Made by a program: the position numbers and the translations under genes. Positions 23,683 to 33,800 of a stretch of 64,000 bases of DNA are shown piece after piece (within the stretch, counting starts at the first letter, position 1; every line of letters starts with the position of its first letter). Source of the stretch: Ischnura elegans (lineage: Eukaryota > Arthropoda > Insecta > Odonata > Coenagrionidae); NCBI RefSeq assembly GCF_921293095.1, contig NC_060249.1, positions 80,115,907 through 80,179,906 of the forward strand, written 5' to 3'. The notes under the pieces are model-generated. The model was not told the origin of the DNA. It did not search any database and was given only the letters and a program-made list of their open reading frames with translations.

Positions 23683-24745
23683 CCACTTGATGTAAACCTT
23701 CTTTCTGGGGTATGCGTTCACACTACATTTTGGTCTACACACGCATGGACACACAAAATGAATGTTAAGGAGAGGGTAAGCTGATCCCGTGCAAGGCATA
23801 CAGAAATCGTTTTTTCCATTGTTTGCTGTTACAAAGGTATACCATCATCATACCTAATTTTTCCTTTTCCTAAAAAAACCTGCCATGAGACTATGAATTC
23901 CAAGTTTCCCACTTCTCTGAGTACTATGCTACTGGAGCAATGCCTGGTGGCCTGCTAGTAATACAAAAAAGCTAAGGAGGAACACTCCAGGATTAGCTTT
24001 GGGGTACTGAATATTTCCACCCAATCTGATCTAAATTTATGGCAAAGCACTTAGCAAAAGTGCAGTAAGGGAAATGTGGGATTTCCTCAAACTATTAATT
24101 TTAAGTAAGCAAGCACACTGAATATACTAAAAGAGTGCAAACTCAACAGGCAAAGGTATAGTCACTTTCACAAGTCGATCCCCATGGCCAGTGCGAGCAA
24201 CTATGTTTTTGGCTGAGCTCGAACTTCGGGAATTACTTAAGCCTTCTGTGCCTTGAAAGGGCCAGTTTGACTACTGCCACCATCTGCGAAAGTCTTAATG
24301 AGGCATTCTTCACTACTACTAAATTCTTCATGACTTCCCCGAATCCTAGTGTAAGTCCTCAGTCATGCGATTCTCAACCTGATGGTATTCCGAAATAGAT
24401 AGTCTAAGAAGTCTGACTAGTACACAAAATACTGAGACGTATCCGCATTTCAATACACACGTAAGGAAGAAACTAAAATCGGAATTTACGTCTGAAAAAG
24501 GATTTTAAAAGTTGCCTAAAAAATAACCTTCCTGAGAATGCCTTTAACATATGATTACCATATACCATCAATGCATATTGCTCCATATTTAATCTTTAAC
24601 AGTACTCCGATAGGTGCATTTATTATTCCTATGCATTTTCTTGGGAAATAAATTACCCTACAGTTTTCTGTGTGTCTCATCACACGAGACATCAAAATTA
24701 CTAATGTGCGCCAAATTAATATCTTTACTTCGGCTTGATTTATTC
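23683..24745. other. No gene recognised
   Basis: AT-rich unique-looking DNA without long open frames or repeats having partners in this window. Confidence 0.35.
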
Positions 24746-25247
24746 CAGTTGTTATTAAAATTTTCCTACGCAAATATTTAAATAATGTTTAATCTATTCC
24801 AGGTATCAGTAAGTAATTAACCCACATCTTCATGTTCATCGAAAGTTCGATTGTCTAAATTGTTTTCATAAATACATTTTCGGTAATTAAAAAACCATCA
24901 GAAGCATTGATTAAATGACTTATTTGCCTATTTTTTGTCATTCTAAGGTACATTTTGTACATATTTTATCTTTCCCCTTTCATTGAGAGGTCAACAGTTG
25001 TTATTAAAATTTTCCTAGGCAAATATTTTAATAATGTTTAATCTATTCCAGGTATGTATCAGTAAGTAATTAACCCACATCTTCATGTTCATCGAAAGTT
25101 CGATTGTCTAAATAGTTTCCATAAATACATTTTCGGTAATTAAAAAACCATCGGAAGCATTGATTACATGACTTATTTGCCTATTTTTTGTCATTTTAAG
25201 GCACATTTTGTACATATTTTATCTTTCCCCTTTCATTGAGAGGTCAA
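24746..25247. repeat. Two-copy tandem duplication, unit about 250 bp
   Basis: Unit 1 is 24746-24994 and unit 2 is 24995-25247. Both start CAGTTGTTATTAAAATTTTC and end CCTTTCATTGAGAGGTCAA. They are nearly identical; unit 2 is 4 bp longer because of a GTAT repeat (GGTATGTATCAG versus GGTATCAG). It is non-coding. The low divergence points to a recent duplication. Confidence 0.9.
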
Positions 25248-25625
25248 ACTAGTCTTTCCCCTTTTTCGTTTCATTTTTCATGCTATACTCAGTTGTAATT
25301 GGCACCTGGTGATATCATGCATGTCAATATCCTCCACATTCTTACATATAAGTGGTTTCACAGCATTAATAGAACTTATACTCAAGTAATGATTACCCTG
25401 AGTCAGTCTTGTGGTTGAACAGATACTGATCATATTTCTGCTAGCACAAAACTACACATTCATAATTTTCATCCGATAAAATTATACCATGTTGGGTAGC
25501 TGATGACTGCACAATTAATACAAATTATATTTATTAGCTACCAATTATACTGATTGGGGTGTAACTTTTTACAGTGCCGAAATTTAGACACCGACCAAAG
25601 AAGGAGCAGAAAAGAATTAAAGCAA
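25248..25625. other. No gene recognised
   Basis: AT-rich DNA between the tandem duplication and a LINE relic. Nothing supported. Confidence 0.35.
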
Positions 25626-25770
25626 TCAAGATGTGAGTATGAAAAAGAATGGAGAAGGTGAGATGGACGGAGAGGAAAAGGAACGAAGAAGTGCTATCCA
25701 TGGTGAAGAGATTTTAGGTAATGGAGGAGGGGAAGGATGAAAGTAAGGATATGGATAGAATGAAAGGGGT
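25626..25770 (+). pseudogene. Degenerate RTE-like LINE fragment
   Basis: Reads MEKVRWTERKRNEEVLSMVKRF followed by a stop. This matches the post-RT segment of the LINE at 3.25-6.55 kb (MEIKWIDRVSNEEVLRRVGEK). Only this short stretch is recognisable. Confidence 0.45.
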
Positions 25771-26857
25771 AAATGGGAATGGGCATCACTGTGAATTGAA
25801 GTGGTTAGTTCAAGTTGGTAGAGTTTTTCCATGACCACCAAAAATGGTTTATTCACAATCATAATTACATGTTGATATTACTTGCACAATTTTTCTTAAA
25901 AAAAAACACTGAACAATACTATGTACGAGTATTCCCCAGTAAGAAATGGAAAACACTTCCTACGACGCATTGTGGTCTAAAAGCCTGCCATGTTACTCAA
26001 TGCCCACCTATGCCCCCTCGTATGCCGCCAATTATGGGCTCCATTTTCTTACTACAAACTACACAAATCTGATAAGGAGACTATGAGAAATAACTCAGAG
26101 CTCACTCTGAATAATTGTTACGTTCAGTGTTTAACTCCGTAGCTACTGCTGAACCACTTTGAGAGCAACTCCCAGCGTCCACTTACAGCTGAATCAAATT
26201 TTTTTAATGCTCCATCCAATTTCAGCGAGTATTGAGTTTTTTTCACTTGCACTTTTATTCACTTGCTATTTTAGGGAGCCTGCCCTCATTAAAACTCAAT
26301 TTTTCAAGAAAACAGTACCCTGCTACACTATTCATGGCTTCATTTCAGGTCATCTGTCACTGTACGCTTCAGACCAATTTGTTGATGTCCTGGCGATCTA
26401 AATGTTAGGATGTGAGTTTCAAGCAAAAGGCAAATTGTGAAAGGAACGTTTTTTGCCTTGAATATTGTTAACATATTTACTATTATTGACGAGTGAGCTA
26501 TCGATGGGTTTTATGTGCTTGATAGAAAGTCATTTCTGCAACTCTAGTATAGATTGGATTTGTAATCGTGTTTTTCTACCAGAAACACCAGTCAAAAGCT
26601 CTAAACACAAGCAAGAAATATTACCAAGGAACTGGACAATCCATGCATTGATTTCAATGCACTCTTAACAAAAATGTAAGAAGTCGAACTTTTAAGAGAG
26701 CCACTAAACTACGATATTCTAGGGACATTTATTAAAACCAACATGCCACTTGAAAAAATATAAAACCATTCATAACAGGCTTTCTCAAATATACATGATA
26801 AGTACAAAGTAGGCAAATATTTTTTAGATTTGGGAAAAGTTACGAACAGAAAGTGGA
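25771..26857. other. No gene recognised
   Basis: Short open frames only (for example 25815-26072, 26159-26401 and 26465-26668), none with family motifs. AT-rich intergenic DNA. Confidence 0.35.
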
Positions 26858-27065
26858 TCGTGGTAGCCAAGTGGGTTGAGCACTAGTTTGCAGATCAAGG
26901 GCCACCAGTTTCAATTCCCAGGGAAGCCTTTGGGCATCATTAATCAACATCCAAGGGAAAAAGGTTTACCACAGAAAGGAACTGATTCCCAACCCTGAAT
27001 GTCTGATATTCACTCAACTGTGGCTCAGTCTAGGAGAGCTCTAACCTTGCGCCAATCCAAACCAA
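26858..27065 (+). repeat. tRNA-derived SINE
   Basis: The head GTGGTAGCCAAGTGGGTTGA is followed by a B-box-like AGTTTCAATTCCC (about 26908-26920). The body contains AGAAAGGAACTGATTCCCAA, which recurs as AGAAAGGAACTGGTCTCCC in the SINE at 44180. It ends next to the piggyBac target TTAA. Confidence 0.55.
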
Positions 27066-27792
27066 CCACCAGGTTAACACGTTAACCCTGGCACACCTTT
27101 TTTAATGCAGGCCCTGGGGGCGGCGTTGCGACCAGTAATAGAGCGTATAGGGCGGCAGGTTAATAGGGAAAAGTATTATTTTCCATTATATTTTTAATGT
27201 ACTATTTTTTAATTTACTGTTCTCATATAGTCATTAAGTAGGTCTTTATATTTATTTATAGATTTAGTGTGCATTATTTATTACCTATCAGCTGTGAATA
27301 AACAAAGCTCTTTTATCGAAATTTTGGTGCCAGGCGGCGTGACCCACCTGTGGGCACATCGAGCATTGTCATGTTTTTTCAGTCAATGGTATTTTGGGAG
27401 GGATAAAGTGTCTCTAAAACTCAAATCCCTGCTGAGACTATCTAACAATGATAATTTTTATGCTTCTTAGCTTTCAGACGTATACTTTGTATCCACAAGA
27501 CTACATTGTCCAATGCTATTTCAGTCCACCCATCAAATCAGAAGGAATACAAATTGATCATCCTGAGGTACTGTTATATTGACGTGACGATAAAACGGCG
27601 AATCACAGCTCTGAGACTTTTTATTGCATTGCGATAACAAAGTAACTAGAAAGTGTCAAAATCCAGTATCAATTACTTTTTTTTCTGTTCAGTCCTCTCC
27701 GCTGGTTCTCTTTTCATTAGATCAGTCAACATATTCCACACAGGGAGTCTTTTTGCAGACTTTGTCAGCATCAGGTTATAACTCATTATACT

Positions 27793-28128
27793 TGTAGGAT
27801 AATTCAACCCAAAAGGTAAAATAGTACTTGTAATGGAATTTGCGACATTGTATAACTAAACTGAAATATTAGTTTACCGAAATATACCACCATTATTTTA
27901 TAATGAACAGGTTTGTCAGGATTACTAAGAAATTCAATCATAAGAACGCAAGAAGAATGTAGGACCAGACAAGAACTGGAAGGATATCTCAGTTGTAGGA
28001 TAATTCAACCCTAAAGGTAAGGTAGTAATTGTATAGGAATCCACGACATTGCATATCTGAGTTGAAGCATTTCAGTTTATGGAAATATACCACCATTATT
28101 TTATATTGAACAGGCTTATGAGGATTAC
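27793..28128. repeat. Diverged direct repeat pair in the piggyBac 5' region
   Basis: 27793-27925 and 27994-28128 share TGTAGGATAATTCAACCC, ATATACCACCATTATTTTAT and further blocks, about 200 bp apart. They lie between the piggyBac left end and the transposase start and could be an internal duplication of the element's leader. Confidence 0.7.
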
Positions 28129-28232
28129 AGAGATATATGTACCATTATAATAACACATGAAGAGGGAGGGACTGCAGTGGAGATTATAATTTTTAGTCTA
28201 AATTGTCTGACTCTTTGGTTTTACTTCTGACT

Positions 28233-29911
28233 ATGAAGAGGGGGTTGGATCCGGCTTGCATTCGCAAGCTTATTGATGACGACTCAGAAGATGATCTGAA
28301 CCAACCAAGTTGTTCACGAAGGGAGGGCGCCCGTAAAAGAATACTCTATTCTTCTGAATCAGAATCGAGTTATTTCAGGTCAGAGACATCAGATTCATCA
28401 AGTTATGAAACTCAAGAAGTTCCTAACACTGAGTGGGGTCCAGTAACTACGCTTGCGTCTGCACTAGAATTACAAGGCCAAGATCTAGAGCTGTCATTGT
28501 CGGAAAATAACTGTGCAAGTCCTCTTGATCTGTATAAGTTGTTTCTTACAGATGATATGCTGGAGTATATCGTAAGAGAAACTAACAAATGTGCTTATGA
28601 ATTTTCAAACTTGCATACTGAAAATGAAGCAGGCACTTACCGAAAACATCAGCAAATTTGGGTACCGGTAACTCTCGGACTAATGAATAAATAAATTTAT
28701 AGGTATTTTACTACTTATGGGTGTTGTTCATATTCCATAAAATTGTCTTTATTGGTCGAATTATTCAATGTACATGAACACACTAATAAAATTTATTATG
28801 CCTAGGGATCGCTTCCTAGACATTCTAAGGTATTGGCACTTTTGCCATAACAATCAAGCGCAATGTGAAGATTGTTTTCATAAGATTAGCTTAATTCTTT
28901 ATAAAATAAATGAGAATTTCCAAAACCATGTGAAAGCTGGAAAAGAAGTAGTCATTGATGAAAGCATGGTTCCCTGGCGTGGGCGTCTGATATTTCACCA
29001 ATATATACCGGGTAAACGACATAAGACGGCATCAAACTTTATAAGCTTTGCCTTCCCGAAGGCTCACTTAAATGTGATTATATACTCTGGTAAAAGACGA
29101 TATTCATCTGAAAAGGGACATGCACATGACATTGTAGTGAAGCTCATGAATGGACTCCTGCATGAAGGTCGCATATTATATACGGACAGTTTCTACACAA
29201 GTATTCCTTTAGCTAAAGAGCTGTTAGAGAAAAATACATACCTGTGTGGAACAGAACGCTCTAATAGAGAACATTTGCCCCAGGCCGTAAAAATCAAACA
29301 AAAAAAGGATGAGACATTAGGTTCACAAAATTCAGATGGAATCAAATTTGTGGACAGACAAAAGGGCTGTACTCATGTTGACAACATGCAAATCCCATAA
29401 ATGTACTTTAGTCGACATCAGCACATCTGTTAGAAAACCATATATGTACTGCCATTAGTTATAGTGCTGCAAAGAAAAGTGTGGGTATATCTGATCAAAT
29501 GTCTTCATACTATACATCTTTGAGGAAGACAATAAAGTGGTATATGAAAATTATGATTGAGCTTATTTGTGGCACCATGTTGGTAAATGCGTGGTGCATT
29601 CACAAGAAGTTAGATAACCAGAAAAAGCTGAGCATTTTACAATTTCGTGAAAACATTATTTCCGTATTACTTGCTCAACCAACAATTGCTGCAACACCAC
29701 CGGCCTCTAAAAAAAGGGAACATTTTCTTAAGAAGTACGAAGGTGCGACCAGAGTAATATGAAAATGATGTAAAGAGTGCCATAACTCAATTAGTAAAAA
29801 AAATGGAAGAGAAGCAGCGATGAAGAAAACCAAAAAGGTTGTAATTTATTGCCCAAATTGTGAGAATCAACCAGCATTGTGCTTAGAATGTTTTAAGAAA
29901 ATACATAATTA
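28233..29911 (+). pseudogene. piggyBac transposase, frameshifted
   Basis: The transposase cuts and pastes DNA at TTAA sites. The N-terminal acidic region starts at MKRGLDPACIRKLIDDD (28233). The frame breaks near 28690 and resumes with RDRFLDILRYWHFCHNN (about 28800). The DDE-type domain follows: VIDESMVPWRGR holds the first catalytic Asp (about 28957-28992) and ILYTDSFYTS the second (about 29173-29202). The frame breaks again near 29400. The segment GISDQMSSYYTSLRKTIKWY (about 29484) is the third-Asp region, where the usual G-V-D appears altered. A C-terminal cysteine-rich zinc-binding domain (CKECHN ... YCPNCE ... CLECFKK) is readable at 29768-29911, in a further frame. Two to three frameshifts make it inactive, but it is less decayed than the piggyBac at 37-40.6 kb. 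Confidence 0.85.
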
Positions 29912-30154
29912 ATGTTTTTATTTTTATTCTATTAAAAATGGAACATATATAAAATGTAGTTTATGTAATTTTCCTCTTTTTTATTATTTACCCAAAAAAA
30001 GATGAATAAATACATCAATACTGAGTTAAAGTAAATTTTTCGAATCATAGTATCGAGTTAATTAATGCGAAAATTCATAAAAAAGGAAATGTAAATGAAA
30101 CCTTAAAAGATCTATCTGGCGGAGGACAATTCAGGATATAATACAACAGAATGG

Positions 30155-30221
30155 CTGCACTGAAATATCTTCTACTGATCTATGGAGAGTGTGACCCACT
30201 GTAGAAGATATTTCAGCGCAG
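30155..30221. repeat. 21-bp hairpin near the piggyBac 3' end
   Basis: The arms 30155-30175 (CTGCACTGAAATATCTTCTA plus C) and 30201-30221 are inverted copies with one mismatch and a 25-nt loop containing GTGTGACCCACT. It lies about 55 bp inside the right TTAA. Confidence 0.75.
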
Positions 30222-30279
30222 CCCGGTGGTGAAAACTAATGTGACCCACCGGTGGGTCACGCCGGTGAGAACCTGTTAA

Positions 30280-30872
30280 AGCACCGAGAGAGTTATGTTT
30301 CCTGATCCCCATATGATCACAGCATTATATTCATAGGCTAAAATTTGGTTAAGGAACTCCAAAAGCCCCAAATAATAAGGGGCCCAGATTGAGTTTTTGG
30401 GACTGAAAAATTACCATCCCAACAAAAAACATTAAATAAATGACCTAAAAGACCAAATGTATATTCATTTCTTTTGGTCTATGTCTTCATGTTTGTGAAA
30501 TATTGTCCACCATAATCAGCCCAGTCCATCTACCCCTCAGAGTACAACCCTACACCACCAAGACCCATTTATCTTACTTCTGCATCTACAGACTTATCCA
30601 CTACCATTGAAGGTGCATTAGGATCATTAACATTTTCATTTTACTTGCGGAAATGGTTTTATTTAATGATTTTATTCACAGCTTTTATCGCAGACTGGAT
30701 ATTATACAGACTTTTTAAAATGATTTTTGGCCCTTTTTAATACTGCTTTGTGAAATATTTAATTACCACAACCTAGAAGCCCCAATAATGACTCATTTTT
30801 ATGATTATGAGGCACTTTAGGAAATGCTTAGTTTAGATAAAAATGAAATAACAGTTTCACTTACTTAAATAT
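30280..30872. other. Downstream region of IFT57; probable 3' UTR/polyadenylation area
   Basis: On the minus strand AATAAA signals occur at 30658-30663 and 30671-30676, about 200 bp past the IFT57 stop codon at 30873. No other gene was seen. Confidence 0.4.
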
Positions 30873-33800
30873 TTAATATTTCTTAATGCCTCCAGTATGA
30901 GCAGAACCCAAATTGGCAAAATTTCGTAGACTAGAGACCTGAGTATTATTTATGGAGAGTATATCTTCCTGTGTTTTTGATTTGTCACGCAGTCTAGACT
31001 GAAGTAAACAGTGCTCAGAAATCCCAAGGCGTACCTCTTGGAGAGCAATTTCACCCTTCAGTTGAGCCACAGCCTTTTTGATGTTAACAAGAGGAGCTGA
31101 AAAATAAATGGAAAAAAATATTAAACACTCCACTGCCATGAAAAAGTTAGTACAAGTGACAACTGAGGCACAAGCGATTATTTCAAGAAGTTCACCATCC
31201 CAACTCTTCTATTCGACAAAATCAAAATACACCAGCATAATAAATATATGACATGCAAGAAAATAAAATTCTTAGAGATCAAATACATGTAAATATAATG
31301 TCCACTGATAGACCCAATGATGACAGTAATAAGGATTACTTGAAATAATTAGAAAAAGTAAGTACGTGCACATTACATTGTATTTTACATGTTTGTACAC
31401 ATACAATTGTGCATCTTACATATATTTTCCATTTTGTTCCATACATGACAGGTTAGAAAATGACAGCGAATTTTAAAAAAAAGTTCTGACACAATCTGGT
31501 AAAAATACGACAGTTTTCAGATTCAGCACACAAAAATATATGGTACTCCATCAACAGAACTTGAAAAACATGGTAGAGCCATAAAAATGCAGGCCTGTAT
31601 CATTAGTATTACATATACCCAAACAAGACAAAACAGACTGGAAACTCAAACTGGACCAATCACCTAGCTCGCACGTTTCTGCCTAGAAAAAAAGACTTCT
31701 CAAAATTTCATGATCTTACACACTCCTCCCTTGCTCCCGTCTGTATTCCTCCAGTGCCTCACAGCTAGGAAGGCTGAGTTCCCAAACACCCAGAGAACAC
31801 TCTCCAAACCCACCACGGCCCCTAGCATCCCATGCTTTTGCAGACCCCCTTTCCACTCGCTGAGCGGATGAGTCGTTCTAGTTCCCCCAACTTGCCACTG
31901 GCAACACCCTCCAACGGGTCTTTTTTTGTCATTATTATTATTGTATTTATTACTTTACACCTGAATATTTCTTGGTCTTAAAAGTCACATTAGACCACTA
32001 CCCTGGCAAGAATTCTTCCGTTGTGACTGTTTTTTTTTCAAAAAATAATATATTTAATTAATTACAACATGTAAATCTTACAGTTTCCATTTTATGTCAA
32101 TTTATATAAGCTAGACACAAAAAATGCAGTGACTGTTATATATTAGTGAAGGTTTCACGTCGATAGTGTAGTACTCATCACTCAAATTAGGAAAATAGTT
32201 TAAAGGAACAATCCCCTTTCGCCTTAAGGTGGCAATATATGGAACAGGTAGTAAAGGCAGTGAAGGAGTACCTAGATATGAAAGGATTAGCTGATGGGAG
32301 AATTGAGTGGACAGCTAAAAGGATTTTACAAAATTTATGATGAACATAAAATATGCTTGATAAAACGGTTTACTGAGGAAATTATTTTAGTGCTTGTTCT
32401 TTTTGACTTAGGTTACGATTCCGTTTCAAAGCTAAAGAACTGGTGGAACTGAGAACTAAAGTATCAAACTGACCTCTCCCTGGTAGTAATGTTATACGTG
32501 CCTGTTTTTTACTAGTAATAAAAAAGTTAACTGAATGACATTTGAAACACCACCCCTAGCAGAGTACTCACACAAAAGAGAGGATTTTAATTAGTAGCAG
32601 AGCATATTGAATTGAGATTCTAAATATGTACGTACTTCCATCAGTCATACTGGATCCCCTTTCTTCAGTTTCCTGTTTCACAAGTTCCAATTCCTCTGTC
32701 AACTGGCTAAGCATTTGAGAGTGACTGGAAATTGATGTGCATGCTGCATTATATGCCTCTTGCGCTTCAGTGAGCTGTCTCTAAAGAGTATTAAAAATTC
32801 AAAGATTACACAAGACAATGAAATCTCATGGACAATACAATCACATACAATAATGTACTATACAACTAATATCTATGCAGGAAATGAGTCCTGAATCAAA
32901 GCTAAACAAAATAATTTAATTCTTTTGAAATAAGCAGTTATTAGTTCTTGTCAGTTAAAATAAAAATACCACCTTAATGAACCAAGAAATTTAAGTTACA
33001 CAAGTAGATAGTGTGAGCACATTGTAAATTGCTATAAGTTAAAACTTGGATATCAATCAATAAAATTACATTTACCACAATTATGTAAAAAAATTGGATA
33101 TCAATCTATAAAATTACATTTACCACGATTACTCGACTAGCAAACAAAGACATAAAATTAATAACGTGCAACAATGGATACACAAAACAATTTCATTACT
33201 GAGTAATGCAAGTTAGCATACACAATCTTTTTATACTTGAAAATTTTTCTACTTAAAAATAATTCTTCTGCATAAAAAACAAAATATGACACAATTCATA
33301 GAAATTTTATGACTGCTGAAAAAAACTCCCTAATACCAACAGTAAGACATAAATAACCAACCTGCAACACACTATATTCTGCAATCAAAGATTCCAATTC
33401 ATTGTTCAAATACTTTTCTCTCACACCAATTTTTTCCATCGACTGTGATATGTCAGCATAAAGTTTTTCCAGGTTAACTTTTGATGACTGGAAAGCATCT
33501 TTCATGCTGTCCTGATATCGATGCATATCACTCAGGTGATACATCCAATCTCTTGGGTCTTGTTAGGAAAAAAGAAGGGAATTTTTTCACTTTTCCGTAT
33601 GATCTCATATGCATAGCATACCAACTTAGTTCTCAAATACTAATGTTAAAAAAACATTCAGAGGTTGAAATAGACCAAGTGACTAAGAAGAGAGAAGTGC
33701 AAATTTTTTACACTAAATTGTGGATTTTACAGAATGTATTTTCAATCATGTAAAAAACTAATTTGCAAACAATACTCTCTTCAGCTGCAGCAGCTCTCAT

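Larger units (their letters stand above)
27082..30279 (+). mobile_element. piggyBac-superfamily DNA transposon, broken
   Basis: TTAA tetranucleotides stand at both proposed ends (27082-27085 and 30276-30279), the target site of piggyBac elements. Sub-terminal inverted sequence is shared: GGCGTGACCCACCTGTGGGC near 27338 and GTGACCCACCGGTGGGTCAC at 30241-30260, which is palindromic. The outermost TIRs are poorly matched, so the left boundary is less certain than the right. The element carries a transposase pseudogene, a diverged pair of about 133-bp direct repeats upstream of it (27793-27925 and 27994-28128), and a 21-bp hairpin near the 3' end. Confidence 0.7.

Noticed and set aside
24746-25247. 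CRISPR-like or LTR pair
   Set aside because: Units are directly adjacent with no spacer or internal coding region; a simple tandem duplication fits better.
25626-25862. Proline/serine-rich minus-strand frame as a protein
   Set aside because: Antisense of a LINE fragment; composition explained by the purine-rich plus strand.
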